DNA of 64,000 nucleotides from CAZCAC01 sp964496575 (GCA_964496575.1 CAZCAC010000003.1:87673-151672); one strand, 5' to 3'. Positions 54,155 to 63,945 are shown, numbered from the stretch's first letter. Numbers and translations are program-made. Notes: a model not told the origin generated them from the sequence alone.

Positions 54155-56884
54155 TTGGAGACGCTCTTGCGCTTGGAGGAGAAGGGCGAGTTGGATACCG
54201 GGACCCTGGCGCGACGGTGGTGGACGGGCAAGCCGATCCTCTGCGGCTCCGCCCTGCTGGCCGGGATCAGCGGCCTGGGCCTGGAGATCCTCCTGGTCAC
54301 GCTCTGCGGGCTCGCCCTGGGGTACGGTCGGTCCGGGCCCGTCGGCATCACCACCTTCATCGTCGGCTGGGCGCTCGGCGCGCGCTGGTCCGGGACGCTG
54401 CGCGCCGCGCCGGGGCGAGTGTTGCTCATCACCGGTAGCGCTCTGCTCTGCACGGCCGCGCTCTCGCCCTGGCTCTTGCTGCGGGTTGGCGCGTCCTCGC
54501 CGGGGAGCGCCACCGCGCTCTGCGTCTCCCTCCTGGTGCTCCTCGCCGTCGCCGTGCCCCAGGGGATCTTTCTCCCGCAGCTGGCGCGGGGCTGGAGCCT
54601 CTCCTCGCGCGGCGATCTCGGCCTGCTCTTCGCCGCGAACCTGGTCGGCGCTGCGATCGGTGCGCTTCTCGTCGGCTATCACCTCCCCGCGCTGTTCGGT
54701 CGCCCCGTCGCCGCGGGGGTCGCCGGGGGACTCGCCCTCCTCGCCGGTGGGCTCGGTGCGCTGGGGATCCGCGGGATCGTCTCCCGCGCAGGGGTGGATC
54801 CCGCGCCCCGCGTCGACGAAGAGCACCTCGCGCCGTACCACTCCGGAGCGATCCTCGCCGCCTGCATCGGCTGGCTCGGAACGCTGGAGTGGATCGGCCT
54901 GCGGCTGGGAGTCCTGTGGCTGGGCGGGATGCAGGAGGCCCTGACCGGCGTCCTGCTCGCGTCGATGATCGCCCTCTCGATCGGCGCCTGGCTCGGGCCG
55001 CGCCTCCTGGGGCGCTCGCTGGAGAGCCTGGTCCGGCTCCTGGTCCTCTGCGCCCTCTCCAGCCTCGCGTTCCTCTTCCTGCCGCTCCTCCTCGGGGGCT
55101 CCGCGGCGGAGCTGCCCCTCACCGCGCGGGCTCTCCTCCTGGTGGGCCCGGCGCTCCTGCCCTTCGGCGCGCTGGTGCCGATCCTGCACCGGCACACCGC
55201 GGGAAGGGGCGCGGAGCGCCTCGGCCGACTGCTGCTCTTCGAGGCGGCGGGAGTCGTGGTGGGCTTGCCGATCTCCCACCTGCTCCTCGTCCCCGCACTC
55301 GGGGTCGGCGGGACGCTCGTCTTCTGGCTCCTCGCCCCGGCGGCGTCGATCACGCTCCTCGTTCCCCGGCTGCGGCTGCGAGCGGCGTGGGGACTGGCCG
55401 TGGTGGGGGCGCTCGCCACCGCCGGCGGGTTCGCCGGGAAGCAGCCGGCGCTCGACTCCCCGCCACTCGGGAACCCCGCGCTCGAGCTGCTCGACTTCGC
55501 CGAGGACCAGCACTTCGCCGTCTCGGTGGTGCGCGACGGCCTCGTCGGGGAATCGACCTTGATGACCGACGGCTTCCGCGCCGCGGGCACGGGACTCGAC
55601 TACCGGTACATGCGCGTGCTCGGGCACCTGCCGCTCCTCCTGCACGAGGAACCGGCAGCGGTCGCGGTGCTCGCCTTCGGCACTGGCACCACCGCCGGAG
55701 CGGTGTCGTTGCACGAGGAGGTCGACGCGATCGACGTGCTGGAGCTCTCGCGCGCGGTCACCACCCGCGCCCGCTGGTTCGAGGACGTGAACCTCGGCGT
55801 GCTGGGCGACCGGGAGCGCGTCGCGGTGCGCCTCGGTGACGGCCGCCGGACGCTCGGGGAGCGTCCCGGGGGGTACGACGTGGTGACGATGGAGCCGCTC
55901 CTGCCCGACTCGCCGTTCGGGGTCTACCTCTACACCGAGGAGTTCTACGAGCGGGCTCGCGCCTCCCTCGCGCCCGGCGGACTGCTCTGCCAGTGGGTCC
56001 CCCCACACGCGCTGGAGCCGGAGACCTTCCAGGCGGTGGTGGCCGCTTTCTGCTCGGCGCTGCCGTGGAGCGGCGTCTGGCTCTTCGGCACGCAGGTGAT
56101 CCTGGTCGGCGGCGAGGAGCGCCCGCTGGTGCGCGCCTCGCGCTTCCCTGACGACGGCGGGCTCCTGCACCGCGCGCTCGCCGAGCTGGGGCTGGAGAGC
56201 CCCGAGGGGCTGCTCGCGCGGTACGTCTCCGGCGGTCACGCCTGGCCCGCGGCGACGCGCCCCTTGACCGACGGCGATCCGTGGATCGTCTACCGCCCGC
56301 GTCGCGCGGGCGTGGTGCTGCTCACCGACCTGCCCCTGAATCTCGCCGCCCTGCGGGGGGTGAGCGAGCCGATCCCGCCCGAGTGGTGGGTCGGGCTGGG
56401 CGAAGGGGCTCCGGAGCGCTTCGAGGCCCTGGTCCGGCTGCGCGACGCCCGGGAGGCGTTCGGGGTCGAGGAGGTGGAGGCGCGGGGCCTGTCGATGCCC
56501 GATCCCTCGCTGCGGCGGGACGGTCGGGCCCGCCTCGCCGAGGCCGCGCGGCGCGCGCCGACCGACCCGGAGGTGGTCGCGCTGGAGCGGGAGCGGCGCT
56601 TCCTCGAGGACCTGCGCGAAGGGGCGCTGCTCCTCCTGCGCGATCCCTCGAAGGAGGGGGCGCGCGGGGCGGCCCTCCGGCTGGAAGGGGCCCTGATCAC
56701 TCGCCCGGAGCGGGGGGACGTCACCCTGTACCTGGGAATCGCCCTGCGGCGCCTCGGGGACCCGCGCGCCGGGGAGCTGCTCGAGCGGGCGCTGGAGCTG
56801 TGCCCCCGGATCGCGGCAACGCCGGCGGGGCAGCGGGCCGTGCACCAGCTGGCGCTCCCGCCCGAGCTCCTCGAGCCGGAATAG
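54155..56884 (+). CDS. membrane protein with spermidine-synthase-like domain
   Basis: 909 residues from a TTG. About 12 membrane helices (~30-430) resemble the transporter-like part of the large fused 'MFS/spermidine synthase' proteins. A Rossmann methyltransferase-like domain follows (~450-690): D-Y-R-Y-M-R-V-L-G-H-L-P, V-L-A-F-G-T-G-T-T-A-G-A, I-D-V-L-E-L-S and Y-D-V-V-T-M-E-P-L. The loop aspartates of true spermidine synthases are not evident, so polyamine synthesis is doubtful. The C-terminal ~200 residues are helical and repeat-like (TPR-like). The role is unknown. Confidence 0.75.
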   Translation: METLLRLEEKGELDTGTLARRWWTGKPILCGSALLAGISGLGLEILLVTLCGLALGYGRSGPVGITTFIVGWALGARWSGTLRAAPGRVLLITGSALLCTAALSPWLLLRVGASSPGSATALCVSLLVLLAVAVPQGIFLPQLARGWSLSSRGDLGLLFAANLVGAAIGALLVGYHLPALFGRPVAAGVAGGLALLAGGLGALGIRGIVSRAGVDPAPRVDEEHLAPYHSGAILAACIGWLGTLEWIGLRLGVLWLGGMQEALTGVLLASMIALSIGAWLGPRLLGRSLESLVRLLVLCALSSLAFLFLPLLLGGSAAELPLTARALLLVGPALLPFGALVPILHRHTAGRGAERLGRLLLFEAAGVVVGLPISHLLLVPALGVGGTLVFWLLAPAASITLLVPRLRLRAAWGLAVVGALATAGGFAGKQPALDSPPLGNPALELLDFAEDQHFAVSVVRDGLVGESTLMTDGFRAAGTGLDYRYMRVLGHLPLLLHEEPAAVAVLAFGTGTTAGAVSLHEEVDAIDVLELSRAVTTRARWFEDVNLGVLGDRERVAVRLGDGRRTLGERPGGYDVVTMEPLLPDSPFGVYLYTEEFYERARASLAPGGLLCQWVPPHALEPETFQAVVAAFCSALPWSGVWLFGTQVILVGGEERPLVRASRFPDDGGLLHRALAELGLESPEGLLARYVSGGHAWPAATRPLTDGDPWIVYRPRRAGVVLLTDLPLNLAALRGVSEPIPPEWWVGLGEGAPERFEALVRLRDAREAFGVEEVEARGLSMPDPSLRRDGRARLAEAARRAPTDPEVVALERERRFLEDLREGALLLLRDPSKEGARGAALRLEGALITRPERGDVTLYLGIALRRLGDPRAGELLERALELCPRIAATPAGQRAVHQLALPPELLEPE

Positions 56885-56990
56885 CCCCGGGAATCCCGGA
56901 AATGCCGCTTCCCCGGGGACGCAGCCCGGGTGACGGACCCTGCGGGGCCGGTCGGGCCGGCCCGCAGAGAAGAACCCCGAGGAGGATCCG

Positions 56991-57653
56991 ATGCGTCCCC
57001 TGACCACACTCTCGACCCTCGCCCTCGCCGCCGTGGCCAGCGGCTGCCACGTCTGCTGCGACTGGAACCCCGCGATCGAGGGCTCGGGCGTCCTCGTCGC
57101 CGAGGAGCGCGCCGTCGAGGACTTCGACCAGGTGGCCCTCGCCGGCGGGATGCAGCTCTACGTCCGCGTCGGTCTGCCTCACCGGGTCGTGCTGCACGCC
57201 GACGACAACCTCCAGCAGCACATCCGCACCGAGATCGAGGGAGGAGAGCTGCGGATCCGCTTCGAGGAGTCCGTCGACAGCGACCACACGCTGCGCGCCG
57301 ACATCGACCTCCCGACCCTCCGCGGAGTCGACATCGCCGGGAGCTCGAACCTGACCATCGTCGGCGTGGAGGGTCCGCAGCTCGAGCTCGAGGTCGCGGG
57401 CTCCTGCCGCGGCGAGGTCAGCGGCTGGGTCGACGCGCTGGAGGTCGACGTCGCCGGCTCGGCTCGGCTGAACCTCTTCGAGCTGGAGGCGAAGAACGTC
57501 TCGATCGACATCGCCGGTTCGGGGCGGGTGCAGACCCACGCGATCGAGACGCTGGAGGTGGACGTCGCCGGCAGCGCCGACGTGACCTATCGCGGCCAAC
57601 CGCGGGTCGACATCCGGCAGGCGGGCTCGGCGAGCGTCAGCCCCGAGGGGTAG
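56991..57653 (+). CDS. head-GIN (DUF2807) domain lipoprotein
   Basis: 220 residues; the signal ends in A-S-G-C, with Cys near residue 19. The body has the beta-helical GIN-domain pattern: V-E-D-F-D-Q-V-A-L-A-G-G-M-Q-L-Y-V at ~42-57 and repeats of V-D-(I/V)-A-G-S-(S/A)-x-(L/V). D-I-A-G-S-S-N-L-T-I and D-V-A-G-S-A-R-L-N-L are examples. Proteins with this domain are exported and often described as putative adhesin heads; function is unproven. GGAGG lies eight bases before the ATG. It converges on the TsaC-phosphatase gene across a hairpin cluster. Confidence 0.85.
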   Translation: MRPLTTLSTLALAAVASGCHVCCDWNPAIEGSGVLVAEERAVEDFDQVALAGGMQLYVRVGLPHRVVLHADDNLQQHIRTEIEGGELRIRFEESVDSDHTLRADIDLPTLRGVDIAGSSNLTIVGVEGPQLELEVAGSCRGEVSGWVDALEVDVAGSARLNLFELEAKNVSIDIAGSGRVQTHAIETLEVDVAGSADVTYRGQPRVDIRQAGSASVSPEG

Positions 57654-57660
57654 TACCGCG

Positions 57661-57785
57661 CTAGAGGCGCGGCCGAGCAGGCCGTGCCTCTAGGTCGGAC
57701 GAAGTCCGCCCCGCGCCGAAGGCGCGGGAGCACCGCAGGTGTTGATGTTATCTAGAGCTCCGGCCGTTCCTGGCCGGAGCTCTAG
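57661..57785. terminator. four-hairpin cluster between convergent genes
   Basis: Hairpin A (57661-57693) pairs CTAGAGGCGCGGCC with GGCCGTGCCTCTAG (one wobble). B (57696-57708) is CGGAC-GAA-GTCCG. C (57710-57728) is CCCGCGCC-GAA-GGCGCGGG. D (57752-57785) is a perfect 14-bp stem, CTAGAGCTCCGGCC with its complement, and includes the TAG stop of the minus-strand gene. A and D share the CTAGAG ends. They probably terminate transcription from both sides. Confidence 0.65.
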
Positions 57786-58876
57786 GCCCAGCTGTCGACG
57801 TGCTGGTCGATGCACCTGGCGAGGTGGTCGGCGCAGCGCCGGTAGTCCTCGGTGGTCCCGCCGATCGGGTCGGGCACGTCGTGCTCCTCGGGATCGAGCA
57901 GCCGCAGGTTGCCGTCGCGCCCGGGGGGCAGCAGCATGCCCAGCGCGGAGCGGTGCGCGTGCGTCATGCAGTAGAGCACGTCGAGCTGCTCGATCACCTC
58001 GGGCAGGGCGGGGGACGAGGCGTGGCCGGAGATCTCCACGCCGCGCTCGGCCATCACCTCGATCGCGTGCGCCGAGGCGCGACAGCCGGAGGAGGCGAAG
58101 ACGCCCATCGAGCGCACCCCGAAGCCGAAGTCCCCGATGTGGGACTGCTCGCAGCAGAGGCGCTCGGCGAGGGCCGCTCGCGCGAGTCCCTCGGCCATCG
58201 GGCTGCGGCAGGTGTTGCCGGTGCAGGCGAAGCCGATGCGCATCCCCGAGGTGCGGCGCAGGGCGTCGAGGTCGTGCAGCCCCTCGCGCAGGAGCTCGAA
58301 ATGACCCTGACCGATCTTGAGGATCGTCGAGGGCTCCTGGAGACGCGTCGCCCCGCTGTCGATCACCAGCTCGACCCGCTCCAGGTCGAGCTCGGCGAGC
58401 CCCGCCGAATCGGTCGCCGGGCGCTCCCCGTGCCGGTTGGCGCTGGTCATCACCACCGGGAACTCCGTGTAGGTGCAGAGGGCCCGGGCCACCGGCTCGG
58501 CGGTGTAGCGGATCCCCGTCCAGCCGTCGCGGGAGGCGAGATCCAGCCCGGTGGGCACCCCGGGCAGCACCAGGGTCATCGGCCCCGGCCAGTAGCGCTC
58601 GGCGAGGCGGCGGACATTCGGTCTCGGATCGGGGAAGGACTCCAGCGCGCCGATGGTGCCGACGTGCCAGGTCCAGGGCTTGTCGTAGGGGCGCCCCTTG
58701 AGGTCCGCCAGCGCTTCCAGCGCTCGGGCGTCGTCCGCCCGGGCGGCGATCCCGTAGACCGTCTCGGTGGGCAGGGCCACGAGGCCGCCACCCGCCAGCA
58801 CGGTGGCGGCGTCGTCGAGCAGCTCGCGGCTGGGTTGACCCGCAGGGTCGGTGAGGCGTAGGCGTCGGGGGCTCAT
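57782..58876 (-). CDS. fusion of Sua5/YrdC (threonylcarbamoyl-AMP synthase) and low-molecular-weight phosphatase domains
   Basis: 364 residues. Residues ~15-200 are a YrdC domain: G-G-L-V-A-L-P-T-E-T-V-Y-G-I-A near residue 31, K-x-R-P-x-x-K-P at 61-68, W-P-G-P-M-T-L-V-L near 95 and V-V-M-T-S-A-N-R-H-G-E near 138. Such domains make threonylcarbamoyl-AMP for the t6A modification of tRNA. Residues ~212-364 are a low-molecular-weight tyrosine/arginine phosphatase domain with the P-loop A-C-T-G-N-T-C-R-S-P-M near residue 217 (C-x5-R-S) and D-V-P-D-P-I-G-G holding the general acid. Both active sites look intact. It converges on the GIN gene, and the stop lies in a hairpin. Confidence 0.88.
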   Translation of the reverse strand: MSPRRLRLTDPAGQPSRELLDDAATVLAGGGLVALPTETVYGIAARADDARALEALADLKGRPYDKPWTWHVGTIGALESFPDPRPNVRRLAERYWPGPMTLVLPGVPTGLDLASRDGWTGIRYTAEPVARALCTYTEFPVVMTSANRHGERPATDSAGLAELDLERVELVIDSGATRLQEPSTILKIGQGHFELLREGLHDLDALRRTSGMRIGFACTGNTCRSPMAEGLARAALAERLCCEQSHIGDFGFGVRSMGVFASSGCRASAHAIEVMAERGVEISGHASSPALPEVIEQLDVLYCMTHAHRSALGMLLPPGRDGNLRLLDPEEHDVPDPIGGTTEDYRRCADHLARCIDQHVDSWA

Positions 58877-59003
58877 GTGCGGACCAGGGCCGGGGAGGTT
58901 AGCCTATCGGCCCGCCGGAGCGAAACCCACGAGGTGCAAACCCCCTTCCGGGTAGGGAACCTCGCGGGCAGGGCACCCCGGAGACCCGCCCCCGGAGCGA
59001 GCC

Positions 59004-59881
59004 ATGGAGTCGAATCACCCCCGCGCAGGAAGCGAGCAGCACGAGGCCACCGACCCGGTGCCGGAGCCGGACGAGGACGCCTCGTCTCCTGAGCGGGAGA
59101 TCTACCTCGCCCGGCTCGCCGGCGGGCTCGCGCACGAGATCAAGAACCCCCTGTCGACGATGTCGATCAACCTCGCCCTCCTGGAGGAGGAGTTCACCCG
59201 CTCGTCGAAGGCGCGGGACCCGAAGACCCCCGAGCTCTCGGCCAGGGAGCGGCGCTGCATGAAGCGCGTCCAGACGCTGCAGCGGGAGATCTCTCGGCTG
59301 GAGCTGATCCTCGAGGACTTCCTGCTCTACGCTCGCGGCGGCGAGATCAACCGCTCGCCGCAGAACCTCCTGGCGATCGTCAGCGAGGTCCTCGACTTCG
59401 TCGAGACCGAGGACGGCCTGCAGGAGATCCGGCACCACGTCGAGCTGCCGGGCCAGCTGCCGCTGGCGATCGTCGACCCCGGGGCGATCCGCCAGGCGCT
59501 GCTCAACCTGATGGTCAACGCCCGACAGGCGATGCCGATGGGGGGGGAGCTGATCGTCCGCGTCCGCCGCGTCGGCAGTCACGTCGTGTTGACGATCACC
59601 GATACCGGCGTGGGCATGACCCCCGAGGACGTCGAGAACTGCTTCTCCCCCTACTGGTCGACCAAGAAGAACGGCTCCGGCCTCGGTCTGGCCACGACGC
59701 AGCGCATCGTCCAGGAGCACGAGGGTACGATCTCGGTGGTCTCCGAGCTGGGGAGGGGGACCAGCTTCAAGATCGTGTTGCCGCTGGTGGTGGAGATCAC
59801 CGGCACACCCGATCGCGGCGGTGCGGTCGAGACGAGTGTCACCGACGAGGAGGACATCGAGGTGGAACCGGGAGCCCCCGA

Positions 59882-59885
<4 letters not shown>
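59004..59885 (+). CDS. NtrB-like histidine kinase without a sensor domain
   Basis: 293 residues from an ATG. A disordered acidic start (~1-30) is followed by the dimerisation/phosphoacceptor helix with L-A-H-E-I-K-N-P-L-S (His near residue 47). The HATPase_c domain has N-L-M-V-N-A-R-Q-A-M (N box) near 168, D-T-G-V-G-M (G1) near 200 and G-S-G-L-G-L-A-T (G2) near 225. There is no PAS, HAMP or membrane segment, so it must get its signal from another protein or from the cytosol. It overlaps the response regulator by four bases (ATGA), so the two form a two-component pair. Confidence 0.9.
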
Positions 59886-61255
<1,370 letters not shown>

Positions 61256-61305
61256 GGGCGCCAGGAGCTCTTTCCGACCTCCGCAAGTCATAGCGGGACA
61301 TCGGG

Positions 61306-61754
61306 CACGGAGGGAGACGGAGAGCACGGCGGTTTCACACGGAGCTCACGGAGACGCAGAGCGACACGGAGGGAACAGAGGGCACGGTGAGTCCGCGGAG
61401 GAGACGGAGACCACGGAGATTTCAGATTGGTTTCGACACGGAGGGAACGGAGGACGCGGAGCTCTGCCTCGGTGCCCATTCCCCACACCGGAGGCTCCGC
61501 CGCCCTCTCCTCGTTTCCACACCTTCTGGTTCTAGCTCCTTCTGGTTCCAGCTCTTCTGGCTCGCCATTCCAGTGCGCGGCCATTCGCCAAGGATTGTCT
61601 CTGCGGTCTCCGTTCCCTCCGTGTCGAAACCAATCTGAAATCTCCGTGGTCTCCGTCTCCTCCGCGGACTCACCGTGCCCTCTGTTCCCTCCGTGTCGCT
61701 CTGCGTCTCCGTGAGCTCCGTGTGAAACCGCCGTGCTCTCCGTCTCCCTCCGTG
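61306..61754. repeat. 449-base element with perfect 147-bp inverted repeat arms
   Basis: Bases 61306-61452 are the exact reverse complement of 61608-61754 (checked base by base, 147 of 147), with a 155-base spacer. The left arm is purine-rich with many CACGGAGG/ACGGAG units. The spacer contains 16-base tandem units beginning CCTTCTGGTTCTAGCT (61522-61537 and 61538-61553; one difference) and a partial third. No transposase-like frame exists; open frames here translate to low-complexity 'TEGTE'-like strings. An internally deleted relative lies at 25805-25860. It looks like a non-coding mobile or structured repeat. Confidence 0.85.
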
Positions 61755-61785
61755 TCGAGTAGCGGAGACTCCGACACGGAGGCAT

Positions 61786-61800
61786 CTGCCAATGCGGCAG
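61786..61800. promoter_or_regulatory. CTGCCA-type palindrome 1 (possible activator site)
   Basis: CTGCCAATGCGGCAG is an inverted repeat (CTGCC ... GGCAG). It lies 105-119 bases upstream of the candidate sigma-54 promoter of dnaK and 40 bases from an almost identical second copy, the place expected for an enhancer site of an NtrC-type activator. The binding protein is not known. Confidence 0.55.
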
Positions 61801-61825
61801 GGCCTATCGAGGCCTGGGGGGGCGG

Positions 61826-61840
61826 CTGCCAAGGTGGCAG
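61826..61840. promoter_or_regulatory. CTGCCA-type palindrome 2 (possible activator site)
   Basis: CTGCCAAGGTGGCAG is an inverted repeat (CTGCCA ... TGGCAG), 65-79 bases upstream of the candidate sigma-54 promoter. Start to start it is 40 bases from the first palindrome, close to four helical turns, so bound dimers would face the same side of the DNA. Confidence 0.55.
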
Positions 61841-61904
61841 GGGAGCGTGGCGGAAGAGACGCCATAAGGTGCTTTCCGGACGGCTCTTACGGCAACCCGT
61901 GGGC

Positions 61905-61920
61905 TGGCACGGTCTTTGTT
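61905..61920 (+). promoter_or_regulatory. candidate sigma-54 promoter of dnaK
   Basis: TGGCACGGTCTTTGTT matches the sigma-54 consensus TGGCACG-N4-TTGCW with a single change (GC to GT at -12) and has the required 10 bases between the GG and G elements. Transcription would start near 61932, giving a leader of about 77 bases before dnaK. The two upstream CTGCCA palindromes strengthen the reading. Confidence 0.65.
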
Positions 61921-62008
61921 CTCCTCGACCATCGCGGCCCGCCACTCCGCACGGTGCGGCAGGCAGGGGGTCGCGAGTGAAAGCAGCGATACCAGCTAAG
62001 GAACACCC

Positions 62009-63931
62009 ATGACCAGCCAGAAGAAGATCATCGGCATCGACCTCGGAACGACCAACTCGGTCGTCTCGGTGATGGAGGGTGGCGAACCGATCGTGATCAC
62101 CAACGCCGAGGGGGCCCGGACCACCCCGTCGGTGGTCGCCTTCACCGGGGACGGTGGCCGACTCGTCGGAGCGGCGGCGCGTCGCCAGGCCGTGACCAAC
62201 CCGACCCGCACCGTCGCGTCGATCAAGCGCTTCATGGGGCGGCGCCACAGCGAGGTGGCCGCTGAAGAGAAAGAGGTCGCCTACAAGCTGGTCGGGGGCG
62301 CCGACGAGCTGGTCAAGGTCGACGTCGATGGCAAGCAGTTCACCCCGCCGGAGATCAGCGCGATGGTGCTCGCCCACCTGAAGGAGGCCGCGGAGGCCTA
62401 CCTCGGCGGGACCGTCGAGCGCGCCGTGATCACCGTACCCGCCTACTTCAACGACTCGCAGCGCCAGGCGACCAAGGACGCCGGCACGATCGCCGGCCTG
62501 ACCGTCGAGCGGATCATCAACGAGCCGACCGCGGCCACCCTGGCCTACGGGCTCGACAAGGAGAAGACCGGACGCGTCGCCGTGTACGACCTCGGCGGCG
62601 GTACGTTCGACATCTCCATCCTCGAGATCGGCGACGGTGTCTTCGAGGTTCTATCCACCAACGGCGACACCCACCTCGGTGGGGACGACTTCGACGAGGT
62701 GCTGATCGGGCACGTCGCCGCGGAGTTCAAGAAGGAGAGCGGGATCGACGTGCGCAGCGACCCGATGGCGCTGCAGCGGCTGAAGGAGGCCTGCGAGAAG
62801 GCCAAGTGCGAGCTCTCCAGCGCGATGGCCACCGACATCAACCTGCCGTTCATCACCGCGGATGCTTCAGGGCCGAAGCACCTGCAGGTGAACCTCACCC
62901 GGGCCAAGTTCGAGCAGCTCACCGCCGGGCTGGTCGATCGCACCCGCAGGCCCTGCGAGACCGCGCTCGAGGACGCCGGGCTCTCGCCGGGCGACATCGA
63001 CGACGTGCTGCTGGTCGGCGGTTCGACGCGCATCCCCGCGGTCCAGGAGACGGTCAAGACGATCTTCGGTCGCGAGCCGAACAAGGGCGTCAACCCCGAC
63101 GAGGTGGTCGCCGTCGGCGCCGCCATCCAGGGCGGGATCCTCGCCGGCGACGTCAAGGACGTGGTGCTGCTCGACGTGACGCCGCTGTCGCTCGGGATCG
63201 AGACCCTCGGTTCGGTGAGCACCAAGCTGATCGAGAAGAACACCACCATCCCGACCTCCAAGAGCCAGGTCTTCTCCACCGCCTCGGACAACCAGCCGAG
63301 CGTCGAGATCCACGTGCTGCAAGGGGAGCGCGAGTTCGCCAACGACAACCGCACCCTCGGCCGGTTCCACCTCGACGGCATCGCCCCGGCGCCGCGCGGC
63401 CTCCCGCAGATCGAGGTGACCTTCGACATCGACGCCAACGGCATCCTCAACGTCAAGGCGCTCGACAAGGGCACCGGCAAGGAGCAGCAGATCCGCATCG
63501 AGGCCTCCTCCGGCCTCTCCGAGGAGGAGATCGATAAGATGCGGACCGAGGCCGAGGCGCACGCCGAGGAGGACAAGGCGAAGCGCGAGGTGGTCGACCT
63601 CAAGAACCAGGTCGATCACATCCTGCACGAGACCGACAAGCAGCTGGAGGAGCACAAGGACAAGCTCTCCGAGGACGACGTCGAGGCGATCCAGGGCGCG
63701 AAGGAAGAGCTGAAGAAGGCCGCCGAGAGCGACGACAAGGCCGCGATCGAGGCCGCCCTGCAGAACTTCCAGCAGAAGGCCCAGAAGCTCGGCGAGGCGA
63801 TCTACCAGCAGCAGCAGGAGGCCCAGGCTCAGCAGCCGCCCCAGGGCGATGCCCCCGGTCCCGACTCCAGCGGAGGCTCCGACGACTCCGGCGACGAGCC
63901 GGTCGACGCGGACTTCGAGGTCAAGGCCTAG
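62009..63931 (+). CDS. dnaK: molecular chaperone DnaK (Hsp70)
   Basis: 640 residues from an ATG with AAGGA six bases upstream. The nucleotide-binding domain has I-G-I-D-L-G-T-T-N-S near residue 6, V-P-A-Y-F-N-D-S-Q-R-Q-A-T-K-D-A near 145, V-Y-D-L-G-G-G-T-F-D-I-S near 193 and V-L-L-V-G-G-S-T-R-I-P near 333. The linker and substrate-binding domain contain D-V-T-P-L-S-L-G-I-E near 390. The helical lid and a Gln/Gly-rich tail end in D-A-D-F-E-V-K-A. It is ATP-driven and folds client proteins with DnaJ and GrpE, neither of which is in the window. No CIRCE element is seen upstream; a sigma-54-type promoter is present instead. Confidence 0.97.
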   Translation: MTSQKKIIGIDLGTTNSVVSVMEGGEPIVITNAEGARTTPSVVAFTGDGGRLVGAAARRQAVTNPTRTVASIKRFMGRRHSEVAAEEKEVAYKLVGGADELVKVDVDGKQFTPPEISAMVLAHLKEAAEAYLGGTVERAVITVPAYFNDSQRQATKDAGTIAGLTVERIINEPTAATLAYGLDKEKTGRVAVYDLGGGTFDISILEIGDGVFEVLSTNGDTHLGGDDFDEVLIGHVAAEFKKESGIDVRSDPMALQRLKEACEKAKCELSSAMATDINLPFITADASGPKHLQVNLTRAKFEQLTAGLVDRTRRPCETALEDAGLSPGDIDDVLLVGGSTRIPAVQETVKTIFGREPNKGVNPDEVVAVGAAIQGGILAGDVKDVVLLDVTPLSLGIETLGSVSTKLIEKNTTIPTSKSQVFSTASDNQPSVEIHVLQGEREFANDNRTLGRFHLDGIAPAPRGLPQIEVTFDIDANGILNVKALDKGTGKEQQIRIEASSGLSEEEIDKMRTEAEAHAEEDKAKREVVDLKNQVDHILHETDKQLEEHKDKLSEDDVEAIQGAKEELKKAAESDDKAAIEAALQNFQQKAQKLGEAIYQQQQEAQAQQPPQGDAPGPDSSGGSDDSGDEPVDADFEVKA

Positions 63932-63945
63932 AGCTCACGTTTTCT

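Noticed and set aside
53111..57007. 1298-codon open frame on the minus strand
   Set aside because: It lies opposite nhaA, the PTS IIA gene and the spermidine-synthase-like gene, runs through the terminator palindrome and is low-complexity throughout.
61306..61754. Possible CRISPR array
   Set aside because: The repeated ACGGAG units are irregular in spacing and there are no unique spacers of constant length or cas genes.
61288..61865. Short open frames with TEGTE / SVPSVS-like products
   Set aside because: They are translations of the inverted repeat on both strands, without ribosome sites or plausible composition.
61841..62008. CIRCE (HrcA) operator upstream of dnaK
   Set aside because: No TTAGCACTC-N9-GAGTGCTAA-like sequence is present; the only palindromes are CTGCCA-type.
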